Origin: Polytrichum commune
Taxonomy: Eukaryota > Streptophyta > Polytrichopsida > Polytrichales > Polytrichaceae
Direction of reading: 5' to 3'
Assembly: GCA_950295325.1 (NCBI GenBank)
Contig: OX485805.1
Location: forward strand, 44,602,758-44,666,757
DNA: 64,000 nt
Of the stretch, positions 31,001-41,621 are shown piece after piece; the first letter of the stretch is position 1, and each line of letters opens with the position of its first letter. The notes under the pieces are model-generated. The model saw only the letters and a program-made list of their open reading frames with translations. It was not told the DNA's origin and did not search any database. The translations under genes were made by a program, and so were the position numbers.

Positions 31001-31134
31001 ATACAGATTCCATATTCATAGCATGGAAACCACGGAAAAATCATAGTGGATCAGTGTCCATCCCTCAAAAGTACATAACTTTTGCAAAAGACAACCTTGC
31101 TCGGATCGCAGAAGAAGCAACCCACGTTGAATGA
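28068..31134 (+). CDS. DUF7869-type putative transposase of element B
   Basis: Exon 1 (28068-29511, ATG after TGTGTAGGCGCA) and exon 2 (29649-31134) join in phase as VSVT-G-MIAHGHGDVKYAHYAL across a GT-AG intron. The N-terminus is acidic; a Cys/His-containing block follows (CCVHRCCQLFPRDKLKAIREEMW, VCCTAWYIIHGVSK). The core has MDHAKT, VQLDNCAKDNK and VSFLLVGHTHDDIDASF, acidic positions that could form an RNase H-like/DDE site. The C-terminus (YMLILRPGDETYAKPVWVARAL, WVDTDSIFIAWKP) looks like a BAH/SH3-type chromatin domain. A one-base deletion near 29903 (AATTG against AATTTG in element D) shifts the frame. The transposase role is inferred from position and motifs. Confidence 0.7.
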
Positions 31135-31738
31135 GAAGTTGGTAGGATTGTGTTAGCATGATTATAGTGTAATATGTAATTCGACGAATATATATTACTC
31201 ATATGTGTGCTCCTCAAACTTGGGGCAAAGTTTGGGTAGAACTTGCGAATGCTATATTGTTTGGGGTTGGATGAATATCCATTTACTATATTTCAATACA
31301 GTTGTGAAGTTCATTTTTTTATTAAGTTTGGGACTAAATTTTCCATTGAAGAAAAATGCATTTATTGCATGTACTTTGTATGTTGCAATGTCTATATTTT
31401 ATTGACCATGCTAATAATAGAAATCCTTTTATATGTTTTTTGGGTGAAACTAGTTTGGAGTGCTCTACCCAAAGTGTTTTTGTTCATGAAGTTGGTGTTG
31501 AGTGCTCTACCATATGTGCTTATGTCCACACCCCATAGATTTGGGATATTAGAACATATAATATATTTGAGATTGTTCGCAATATAGTTTCGGAACACGG
31601 AATGTTGTTTGATCCATATATTAATTTGAGACTAGAGAAAGTCTCAATTTAACGAATATAGTGTTATGACTGCATTCTAACCGATAGTCATATCTGGTCT
31701 ATGGCCCTAGTCATATTTTGATTGTTTTCCTAGTAGTG

Positions 31739-32605
31739 ATTGGTCTTACCTCCAAAGATGGTTTGTCTTTTCAAACTTTTGGTGATAAGTGTGCATTATA
31801 CGGAGATTTTAGCAAGGGACCGAAGGTGATGGAAGGGACACAAAAAAACACTCTATACAAACTATCCATTCAACCTGTCATCCCAGTTACTACTCCCTCC
31901 GACATACCTTCAACATCCTTGACATCTACAACCCTTACAGCAACGAGTTCTTGCGCTGATGAACTTACCCTCTGGCACAATAGGATGGGGCATGTGAAGC
32001 CACATGTAATCACACAAATGAGCAAACACAATAGCCTACAGGATTTTACTATTTCTCTTAGCATTACTTTTCATATCTGCCAAGGATGTGCTCTAAGGAA
32101 ACAACACAAGGCCACATACCCTACTGATCCCCTGAACGAGCGGTCTCAAACACCTGGAGCTCTTCTTCACGCTGATCTATGCGGCAAGATGTCTCATCCA
32201 TCTTTAGGTGGGGCTAACTACTATATTCTCATCAAAGATGACTGCACATCATACAGGTTTGTAGGATTTCTCAAAGCAAAAAGCGATGCCCTAAGGTTTT
32301 TTGTTAAGGTATTACGTTCGGTGGAAAGGATAACAGGAGATCGCGTCAAAACCTTACGTATTGATCGGGGCAGGGAGTACTTACATCGGCAGCTGCAGAA
32401 AGATCAAGGCTATGTTCAGGAAGTCGAGCCACATGACTCCATCCGTAACGTTGAGGATGAGGATGATGATCCAGTTCCCGGGGTGGCAATTGCCGCGGTT
32501 GTGGCAGAAATTTGTCGACCGATCGCTCATGCAGTACCGGATGAGCCCATGAATGGGGAAGAGGTTGATGACCCGATCGAGTACGAGGAGGGCTTTATTC
32601 CTTGA
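31739..32605 (+). pseudogene. Ty1/copia pol fragment (GAG-pre-integrase and integrase N-part)
   Basis: The translation has LWHNRMGHV (pre-integrase H-x-GH), a zinc-binding CQGCALRKQHK, then LLHADLCGKMSHPSLGG and YYILIKDDCTSYRFVGFLKAKSDA, the start of the copia integrase core. It breaks after the RIDRGREYL motif near 32390, where unrelated acidic sequence follows to a stop. No protease, reverse transcriptase or LTR is joined to it here. The CACTA terminus at 31738 abuts it, so the CACTA element inserted into this copia copy. Confidence 0.8.
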
Positions 32606-34340
32606 GGAGATATAAACCTGTCGGATGTACATCACAAGAGCTCCGCCCTCTACGTGCCTTCACCTGTAATTGAAGATTCACCTGAATCGCCTCGGAGTTA
32701 AGTTGAAGCTGTTGTATTGCCATGAACATCTGTGCCATTTCTGTGTCGAGGTTTAATTGACGTCTCCAAAGGTCCTGCATACATAAACGCATGTAAATAC
32801 GTTCAAAACTGGATAGAGATCTACTTTTGGTTCAATTTTTGCAAAGACATCTTCTACCATTAGGAATATCTAGTTTAAGTGATCTCCCACCATCTGCCGT
32901 TCATCTCGCATTAGTGTACAGGCTCATGCAGAACAGTGGAAGTTGATTCTTTTTAAGTGTTCAGTTTTGCAAAACTTGTAGCATGATACATAATAGCTTG
33001 TGCAGCAGCAACTCCATGTTGATTAATATTGTATTCCAAGTCAAGTTAAATGCTTCTGGTATGCTTTTACTCTCTGGAAATGATTGGGAAATGAATGCTA
33101 TAACTAACTTCACAACTGTCTCTCTTACTGTGGGCACCAGTGTATATACCCTAGCGAAAATACATCGAATCACCCTACCAAGCCTCATGATAATGAATTT
33201 GCGTGCGACCAAACCTGTTATCGCATTCCATGTCACCTCCATCATCATCAATGTCTGGGGAATGTCTCCACTCAGTCATTACATCTGCAGCACCAACACT
33301 TCCACATTGATGAAGTGTTGGATTGTAGCTGCATGTGCTTTGGAGGAGAGATCAACAGGTAAGAATATCACTGAGTTTGTGAATTTGACCACTAATTGGG
33401 ATGTAAATTAGATGTTATTTCATAATAGCTAGTGAGTAGTGCACACAGATGACTTATTTTGTGATTACCACCAGAATTGCTTCAAAGTCTTTCAGGAAGC
33501 GAATCAAATTACGTCCTTGATACTAACTACACCACATAATTTATAAAACCTTTCAGGTAAACCAAATTAGATAATATATATAGCACTCTCACAAATGGAG
33601 CTTCTCACCCATCTCACTATTACCTGCATGTACAGCTCCAAGCTAAGAGTACCAATGTTTGTAAGACGTTATGGGGTGAATGACATACGGCTGGGTGGCC
33701 AGACGTCTAGAGTGAATGAGGAATAGAAATTAGCTCTGCACAGGGAGTTTTGAGAAGCTCTAGTCAGAAGGAGTTACAGAAAGATGAATCTCAGAAGCAG
33801 AAACCACATTTAAGTTGACAACGATACAAGATCCTGATCACAATGAGTTCAAATTCATGTAAAGATACCATGGCACAATTAATGCTGGATCCTGAACCCC
33901 AACTGACAGATTTCGGAGCTGTTAGCGCCACGTACTCTGGACTCCAACTGGGCTTACCTACTGAACAGCATGAGACCACGACTCTAGATCAGAACAGAAT
34001 GAAAAATGAGTTTGCCACTCTTACACGAATAATACAATAGAATAACATCATCTACAGTTCTAAATCAAAGCTCATGAAGTTGTATCGGACACAAGAATTA
34101 AGACCATTTAGATTCACATTGATCACCCATACATGATTTGAAGCTCCTCAGAATAGTACAGTGGAGCTTAATCTATTCTGCACAAGTATGCATTTTTATG
34201 GAAATCAACTTGTAGCATATATACAAGCTTGTGCAGTTATTTCGTGTACATTTTGTTGTCTTCAGATTTAAGTTCAATTAATGTTTTTACTTGCATGAGT
34301 GTAAGTGTGCCCATATGTGTGACTCTGATACCCCTCTCAT
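32606..34340. other. No recognised gene
   Basis: AT-rich sequence with only short frames on either strand. Nothing resembles a known domain and no clear repeat was seen. Confidence 0.4.
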
Positions 34341-34342
34341 GA

Positions 34343-34606
34343 TAGAGTTATCCATTAGTTCAACGGGCATTCAACCGGAATTAATTTTGGTCGGGAGTTG
34401 GTTGTTTTGCTTACAAAGAGTTTTCACGTTCGGTAAGGTTTCGGTGCATGTTCGGAGTCAGTGTGGAGGTTGTCCTTTATTCAAACCTCCACACTGACTC
34501 CCAGCAGGCACAGATAACTTCCCGAACATGGAAAGTATTGTATGCAAGACAACCAACTTTCGACCAAAATGCCGGAATATATATTAAAGGATATATAACT
34601 CTAATG
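34343..34606. repeat. 260-bp foldback (long imperfect hairpin)
   Basis: The inner arms GGAGTCAGTGTGGAGGTT (34454-34471) and AACCTCCACACTGACTCC (34484-34501) pair perfectly around 12 nt. Further out, CCGGAATTAATTTTGGTCG with AGTTGGTTG mirrors CAACCAACTTTCGACC with AAAATGCCGG, and GAGTTAT mirrors ATAACTC near the ends. It could be a foldback MITE or a precursor of small RNAs. Confidence 0.7.
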
Positions 34607-35969
34607 TAATTATACTTCAGACTACAGAGCTTTCTATCTTACGTGCACATCATTCAGGATCCCCAGTAGCGCGGATGCACCAGATCATTTCATGTCCTGA
34701 TCCCAACAAGAACAATTAACACGTGCACGCTGATAATCATGTTGTATTGTATTTCCAGCTGCATCTGCTTGGAAGTGACATCACGAAGTAAGATCACTAA
34801 GGAGACGAGTCAACCACTGCAACCCTCGTAAGTAGATGTTGGGAATGGTATGTGGTCGATGAGGTAGCTGTTTCTTTACCTGATGGTTGCAGATGGCCAA
34901 CTAGCTGGAAATTATGATCAGTGAAAGGCTCCCCGGATTGTGTAGATATTGCTACAGGTGCCATTTGACGCTCTGATTGCTGATGTTGTGTAGATGCAGC
35001 AGATGCGGTGCAGCTTCTTATAATCAATCAATCAATCAATTTGCGATGAACCAAGGACGAACTAGCTGTGTCAATGAGGTGTAGCTGGATCGGAGTAGTG
35101 CACTGGAGGTGAGGAATGTTGTGATAATCACCAGAAGTGCGACTATTGCTTAAAACCAGAAGCAGAAAAAGGGACGAACTGTGGTCCAGAGGGACCCCAT
35201 ACTGCTGTACTCACTAGGTAGCAATGTTTTTTAAGTGGCTTCATGACGCCAAATTGCACTCGAAATAGTAAAGAGACTTTGTCACTTTCAAAACATGAAC
35301 ATGAAGAAAAGGTGGTTTGGCATGTTGGTGCCAACTCAACATCGATTGTAGTGTACTCCAACAAATCATCCATTATAGTCTCTCCCTTGTGACCTAACTT
35401 CAATTTTTAGGAAAAGATTGCATCCTATTGTTAGCTTTATATTTGGATGCAACATAAGAAAAGTCAAAATTAATGGCATTTTTCATTTATGCATTGTGCA
35501 ACCAACATGTAAATACTCATGGAACCAACTAAAAACCCCACTAAGTACCTCCCTACTCACTTTCTACCTTCTCTAATTGTACTATGAAAACCCAAACAAG
35601 AGTCAATTATTCAAGTATTGAAAGTTTATGGTTTTCATGCATATGACAATTATGTCGAGAAAACCATTTACCAATTGAAAAGTTGGCTATGAGTTCAATG
35701 AAGAACCTTAAATAATATGATAAACCCATATCCACTTGCTAAACATCACTTTGAAGTGAACCTTGAACACTCCACTTGTGCCCCCACCACCAAAAAGTTC
35801 ATTCAAAAGAAAAAAAGAAATCACTCTAACAATGTCCTTAATTATATTTACAAATATGTCGATATGACTACACCATGTATATATAAATCATGGAAACCTC
35901 AGTGAAGAAATGAAAACAGAGACAATATAGCACTTTCTCAACATTTTGTCACCACGGCTACAAGGTAAG
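34607..35969. other. No recognised gene; AATC microsatellite
   Basis: A short (AATC)n tract lies at about 35026-35040. The remaining sequence has no convincing coding frame. Confidence 0.4.
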
Positions 35970-36360
35970 AGGACACTTGATATTGTATTTAGAGTCATGG
36001 TATTTTGTATCACCGTGGTAACTTTTCTAATGACACTTCTAAGGAATAAGCTTACAAGTATTGTCATACCAGCTTACTTTTAGTTCATCCAATTGCCAAA
36101 TTTTTAAACAAACTTTGGTATATTCTGCATCCTAATATTTTTGAATGACATACTGTCATGGATGACTAAAATTTGGATGAAAATCCACTTAGTAAGTGAT
36201 AGTATTTGTAACATTGTAAATCTACGATGCCCAAAATGTATCTTTTACAAGGCATGACAAATTAAAATGTTAGGTTACATTTAGTGTGGTGACACTACAG
36301 GGGCGGTTTACAATTAGCAGTATTGTGCAAGACAAATAGAAATGGTGAGACTAAATAAAA
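35970..36360. mobile_element. MITE-like copy 1 (TTTAGTGTCAC family)
   Basis: The left part (CACCGTGGTAACTTTTCTAATGACACTTC, then TTTAGTTCATCC) matches 37605-37640 and 46650-46745. The right part (TCTACGATGCCC, CAAGGCATGACAAAT, ATTTAGTG.GGTGACACT, GGTGAGACTAAAT) matches the right part of copy 2. The termini are degraded. Confidence 0.5.
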
Positions 36361-37588
36361 TTACTTATTTACTGTATCTCCTTGTTGTTATTTCCTATCA
36401 GTGTTAGAATATCTGACAGGTGAATCACCTCATATGTCATAGCCCTATCATCACAACCTTCATATACAAAGCCTGAGATGAACAGAATGAGGTTTGCAAT
36501 GACCTAGGTTCCATTAATTACTAGATTCCATTACAACAAATTGGGAATGCATGGCCACATTGTAGTTATAATTTTCAGCAACTGACATCATAATCTCTGT
36601 AGGCATGAAAAGCAAGACTGGGCACACTATTATCCAAATACAATGCCATCTCACCATTTTAAAAAAATTATGATGTTTGTCCAGACTTTATAAGAATTAG
36701 TCAATTTATAAAGTGTGAGCAGAAGCCAAGGCAGCTTCAGATTCAGGAGAAAGCTGTTGAGGACTAAGAGCATTTGGACGTGTCATGTAGAATACAGGAG
36801 AGGACTGCATCATAAAACCTCAAAAAATTATAAACCAGCATTCACTCCACATTACCGTAGTCACATCAATGCATTGAATGATTGCCTACAAAATACAGGG
36901 TTGCAATTTTGATCGTTTGTTTCTATAAGTTATAGCTGTGAGAATTAAAAGGGTGAATTATGATTCGAATTGCTATAAATGGAATTTCATAATTAGTACT
37001 GAGTAGCTTACCTCTGCCCATAATTTCTTCAAGAACCTGCTCTTCCTCCATCCTTGGCTTCTCTTTCTGCAATGGAATTCAAATCCAGTGAAATTTTCAG
37101 CAAGGATGCCCAATCTCGGCAGATTTACGTCCAATTTCTCAACCAATAGTCATTTAATATGTGGTATCAACCTGGATGCTAGTAACTAATCCTGCAAATT
37201 GGTGAAGCAGGATAGCAATGTCATTGTTTTCAGACTTTTACGCAATTTGCATTCAAAAAGTTCTGCCACTCAAAAACAATGGATGCCATCAATGCGGCCA
37301 ACTAAAAATACTTGGGCAGAGTTTACACAAAGGCTTGCCTTTCTGGGATCCTGCCCCTTCTTAAGACATGGTATGATATTTGGACGAACCCATTACGGGT
37401 GGCTTGGAATGCACTATGCAATGTGAATCCTTCTCATGTCTTAAGCCGGAGAAGGCCCTTTGTGTTGGGCTTTCCAAAAATGTTGAGTCTTACCCCTAAC
37501 AGGGCGGGTTGGGCCCTAGGGCCAAGGTGCCACTTGGCGTAAAGCTTTGGGCCATCTTTTTTAATGTAACAGTGCATGCATTGCACTA
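36361..37588. other. No recognised gene
   Basis: AT-rich with scattered short frames. The GC-richer patch at 37430-37540 (GGGTTGGGCCCTAGGGCC) contains a small palindrome but no domain. Confidence 0.35.
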
Positions 37589-37975
37589 CACTAAATATGA
37601 TATTTAGTGTCACTATGGTAACTTTTTGGATGACACTTCTTATGAATAAGTGAACAAATATTGTTGGGGATGATTGAAAATTGGATTCAAAAACACTTGG
37701 TAAGTGACAAGAATTGCAACACTGTAAATCTATAATCCCCAAAAAAATTTACAAGGAATGACAAATAATGGATTTGGGCGACCAACCCATACACTTGTTC
37801 CTTGTTGGATGCTTAAACCCTTGTCTCCAAGGAACCAGTGTACAGGTTGTTTCACCCCAGCCCAAATAATGTTGGGTTCACATTTAGTGTTGGTGACATT
37901 ATACCATAATTTAAAATTAGTATCGAGGAAGACAATTAGAATCGGTGACACTAAATATCATATTTAGTGTAGTAC
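37589..37975. mobile_element. MITE copy 2 with palindromic termini
   Basis: The ends are ACTACACTAAATATGATATT followed by TAGTGTCAC on the left and the complement (GTGACACTAAATATCATATT then TAGTGTAGT) on the right. They form inverted repeats of about 29 bp that are themselves nearly palindromic. No coding capacity. A target duplication is not clear. Related copies lie at 35970-36360 and 46612-46775. Confidence 0.65.
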
Positions 37976-38299
37976 ATGACATATGCCCTAATCAAGGGAG
38001 ATATCACTTTATATCACGACCTCCTTCATAAAGGAATGATGGACTATGTTGTTTATTCCAATTAGTGTGTGCTATTATTCGGACTTATGCAGTGTAATAA
38101 TGTGTTATTCAAGAGTTCGATTGTTACTAACGAAAGTTCAATAGGTTATTTTGACATTAAAGAACATAGATGACTTTACTTGGTAGAATATTACATTCTC
38201 ATTAAATAGTTATAGCACTGCGTAGCTCCAAATATGAGCACGCATTGATTAGGATAATCAGTGTAGTGCTTAACATTTTGAGAAAGCCCCCACTCAAGG

Positions 38300-38534
38300 C
38301 CTTCCCCTGCATACAGACTGGAAGGGAGAGGGAAGAGGAAGATAGGAAGAGTGATAGGCGAAAGAGAAAGGAAATTGAGCAACATCAGCGGTAGGGAGAG
38401 GGAGAGGAGCGAGAGAGACGGGAAGAAAAGAGTGAGAAAGAGAGAAGGAGCCTAGAGTAATCACAAGTGAGAGACAGAGAGGAGCCTAGAGGAATTAGAA
38501 GAGAGAGAGAGAGAGAGAGAGAGAGAAGGAGCCT

Positions 38535-38569
<35 letters not shown>

Positions 38570-38610
38570 GAGAAGGAGCCTAGAGAGAGACAGAGACAGA
38601 GAGAAGGCGA
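38300..38610. repeat. GA-rich low-complexity tract
   Basis: Long purine tract with (GA)n at about 38502-38526, (CAGA)n at about 38543-38570 and a repeated GGAGCCTAGAG phrase. GA-rich tracts of this kind are common in plant 5' leaders, and the next substantial frame starts at 39030. Confidence 0.6.
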
Positions 38611-39029
38611 AATGACAAAACCTACGACAAGCAGTCCATCAGAGCTGAAGAATCAGGGAGAAACAGGGATGAGCCGATAATTCCCTTAGACTTCTCATGT
38701 GAAAATCACTAAGCATGAATGCAGACAGGAGTTGAGTACCTATATGCCGTCCACGCCTGACGTGCTGCGTCGAAGAACCCAGCTAAATTCGATTCAGCAC
38801 TTGCCGAGAGCGAGGAGTGATCAGGGTTTGGTGCCAAGAAACCTGGATTCCGCCTTAAGGGTTAACTAATTACTGCAGAGTCGACATTCTGCTCATGAAA
38901 CACCGGGCTCCTCGAAACTTAGTGTTCTAGTTGAGTGCGTGCAGTCACACACTCGGGCCAGTGGAGTCGATCATCACCACCGGCTGCATATTGAAAAGCT
39001 AGTTTAATTAGCTTGCTGTCAGGGAGTCC

Positions 39030-39368
39030 GTGGCAACGATCGATCGATCACCGAGGGGGTTTGAGACTCGAAACATGAACACACCGGTACAGATGGCTTC
39101 GGAGGAGCCACCTCAGGCCTCTTCTTCCGATTTTCATGGGGCGCGACATAGCCCCAACTCCAACATCTCCGCAGTTGGAGTAAACCCTAACATTGCAATG
39201 GCTTCTGGTCTTCAAGCTCCAGTGCAGGTGATTCATCATCCCGTGGTAGAAGTCCCAGTGGAGCCTCCTGCTGTCCTCTTCGAGCGTGGATTCCTTCCCA
39301 ATTGGGAAGACAGAATGAATCTTAACAACCCCGGCTTCTTGACAATCCATCCCACTGTCACTGAATGA
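39030..39368 (+). CDS. Hypothetical 112-residue protein or exon
   Basis: The frame starts ATGGCGACGATCG-like (ATG at 39030, a second ATG at 39075) and ends TGA at 39366. It is rich in Pro, Val, Asn and Ser, with QVIHHPVVEVPVEPP and ERGFLPNWEDRMNLNNPGFL. It is the longest clean frame between 32.6 and 54.3 kb, has more balanced codon use than its surroundings and lies downstream of a GA-rich tract, as a plant transcript might. I recognise no domain. The frame MNTPVQMASEE from 39075 would be a plausible shorter start. It could be one exon of a larger gene or chance. Confidence 0.35.
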   Translation: MATIDRSPRGFETRNMNTPVQMASEEPPQASSSDFHGARHSPNSNISAVGVNPNIAMASGLQAPVQVIHHPVVEVPVEPPAVLFERGFLPNWEDRMNLNNPGFLTIHPTVTE

Positions 39369-41170
39369 GCGCATGGCTCAAGTACACATCAAGTAGTGCA
39401 TGCAGCAGGTGACATTCAATTCTTTCCCATAGTTGCATGAGTACACATGAATCGGTATCAAGATGACATGTCTGCAGGACATGATGCATACATGATGAAT
39501 TGAAGATTCCAATCAGTTTCTGGACCTTAAGTCGATTCTCGAGGAGTACATGATAATCAAAGACGTCATACTACGCCGTTCCAAGGAAATTACACTGCTA
39601 ATTATGAGGTGCAGGACCCCTGACCTGTCGTCGACATTCACATCATTTCCTAAGCTTTATGAACTAGGGTTCATTCATTCTGGAAGGAATGTAGAGACAG
39701 CAGGTAGGAATATATAGACATAAGTAGAGGTTAGGCTGCATCAAACTGTAACAAACCTCATTACCTGCAGCGAAAGTCTGCGAAGGGATCAAGGTCCTGG
39801 AAGGAGAATGTGATAAATCATGCACGTTGCAGATGATCCAAGAAACATCATGTGATATATGCATCATATTGTTACAATTAGTAAGTAGTTAGTGAAGAAG
39901 CATTAAATGTTCAAGCTAGGTGTAGTCGAGGACTTTCTGGAAGCTTCGCTGGTAGTTACTGTTGAGTAGTTATTAGTTATCATCGCTCTGCACATATTAG
40001 ATCCATTACCAAGGAGCTTAGTTGTTGCTAGGACTCTGTAATGATGTTGTTGTATTGCAATAAAGATAGTGAATAAGAATGGACGCACATCATGTTTATG
40101 CTATGTGAGCTTATCTGGTTCTATCGTTCCAATATATCAAGAACTGCAACATGATCAAATTTCACTCTTTTCCTTTCACAATTAAATTACCCACTGGTTC
40201 AAAGTTCCATTCTAGCTACATAAGTTTAGTGATGGTGTGTGTGATGATTCAGACCTTTCTTACTTGGGTTCTAGTGGTTAAATGCAATTACTTGTACACA
40301 TTTGAAGTTCTGGTGGCAGCTCATGAATCATAAGCATGCTCTTAGTAAATATCACCAAAGATCCTGGGTTTCTAATGTAAACTATGTAACACTTGCATAT
40401 GAATATTGTTCCTTTCTTTTGCCCCGGTTCAGACTACCATTCTAGTGTAAGCAGCTTATTGATGCTTCAATACTTTCTTTCTTGAGTTCTAGTGGTCAGT
40501 TACAAAGTGTTTGCACAGATACAAAGCTCTAGTGATATCTCATAATGTTCGCAGACATCATTAAAGATCTTGGGAGCTGGCGGTTACCCAGTGGTTACAA
40601 GTATTTGCACATGAATAGTGTATCTTTCTTTATTTCAGGTTCAGACCTCCATTCTGGGATAAGTTTGTTGATATAGTGCGTGTGACACTTCAGAACTTTC
40701 TCTCTTGATAAGTAATTCACTCACCTTTCAAAAGAGAAATGGCAGTCTAATTTGTGCCTGTAAATATGGCGAACACATCATCCGTTGTTTGATGTCTTGC
40801 GGAACCGGTGACCAGCTGCTTCTGTTTAAACCAGATGCTGTCACTAGAAGAAATCTCGTCTGTCTTACCATCCGCGTTGACTGCTTGTTTTGCTTGGTTT
40901 TGGTTTTTGATTTTTTTGACAAATGAAATACTCCATTTCATTGCCGATAAACATAGAAGGCCACATGGACCCGAAAGAGAGAGAGGGGCATCTTAGGTGC
41001 ACTCGGTGGAACCACACTGCCCCAAGAAGCTGGTGTTCCTTGCAATCAATTCCGGCATCTGCAAATACTTGCAACATTTAGACTAGATGAACCAATGTAG
41101 GAAAAAGCCCCTGGTTTCAGAATATCCACTGCCACAGAAGCACAAGACCCGACTGTCGCACAAGATCTTT
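39369..41170. other. No recognised gene
   Basis: A loosely repeated phrase (TTCAGAC.T.CTT.CTT, TCTAGTGGT) recurs at 40190-40300, 40430-40520 and 40640-40710, suggesting three diverged direct repeats of about 220 bp. No domain was recognised. Confidence 0.4.
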
Positions 41171-41294
41171 CAGAAGAAGAGCACAACACCTTGCAGAGGA
41201 CCATACAGAAGAAGAGCACAACACCTTACAGAAGACCATACAGAAGAAGAGCACAACACGTTACAGAAGACCAAACAGAAGAAGAGCACAAGCC
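41171..41294. repeat. About 36-bp tandem repeat
   Basis: Four units of CAGAAGAAGAGCACAACACC followed by TTACAGAAGACCATA. A (TA)n tract follows at about 41466-41479. Confidence 0.75.
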
Positions 41295-41499
41295 TTGAGT
41301 AATATCGATAACAGTTCCAGCACCTTAACTTAGGTGTATCGCTTTCATATTAGTCTAAGAATATAATAAACTTGAAATTCATATTGTCCTCTGATACATC
41401 GGAAATGTCACTTTCATATTTACTCTGAAACATCGGCAACTTTGCTTTCATATCCTCTTCTGATATATATATATATATAGACAGCTTGTAGAAACTGTG

Positions 41500-41621
41500 A
41501 TTACTGAACCATTCGCTCTGATATCATGTTAGAAATGGAGAGTGGGAGATCATGGTGAGAAAGGATCTCCACCCAACCTTGAAGTGTCTGTCACAATTCT
41601 CTCTATCTCTATTTCTAACAT
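41500..41621 (-). mobile_element. Copia-type LTR end with primer-binding-site-like sequence
   Basis: On the minus strand the order is ...TTCTAACA (LTR end), then TGATATCAGAGCG, one change from TGGTATCAGAGC, the usual initiator-Met tRNA primer site of plant copia elements. The plus-strand segment 41527-41621 starts TGTTAGAAAT and ends ATTTCTAACA, so a very short 95-bp LTR is possible. No second LTR or internal coding was found nearby. Confidence 0.5.

Larger units (their letters stand above)
14691..31665. mobile_element. Element B: complete 17-kb TIR element, B-type
   Basis: The left end AACACTATATTCGTTAA (14691) and the right end TTAACGAATATAGTGTT (31665) are inverted. Inside them, AATTGAGACTTT on the left mirrors AAAGTCTCAATT on the right. 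ATGA precedes the left end (14687-14690) and follows the right end (31666-31669). It carries two divergent genes: a DUF7869-type protein (28068-31134, plus) and a ParB/methyltransferase-like/HAD protein (22035-16153, minus), plus two downstream exons. A 21-copy palindrome array lies between the genes. CACTATA at the terminus resembles CACTA, but the 4-bp duplication and the protein content do not fit that superfamily. Three single-base frameshifts suggest recent decay or assembly errors. Confidence 0.8.
9410..31738 (+). mobile_element. CACTA (EnSpm) element, partial, with element B nested in it
   Basis: The right end reads CCTAGTAGTG at 31738; its complement, CACTACTAGGAAAAC, is a classical plant CACTA terminus, and 3 bp ATT follow. 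Subterminal AGTCA motifs occur at 14515-14690 and again at 31670-31715, on both sides of element B, which shows that B was inserted into this element. Internal genes are TNP2 (10178-12729) with DUF4218 and DUF4216 modules. The left end is not in the window: element A occupies that side and probably also lies within the CACTA element. The flank right of 31738 is copia sequence. Confidence 0.75.

Noticed and set aside
14691-31665. Element B as a CACTA/EnSpm transposon
   Set aside because: The terminus contains CACTATA, but the boundary is AACACTA, the duplication is 4 bp and there is no TNP2; the true CACTA end is at 31738.
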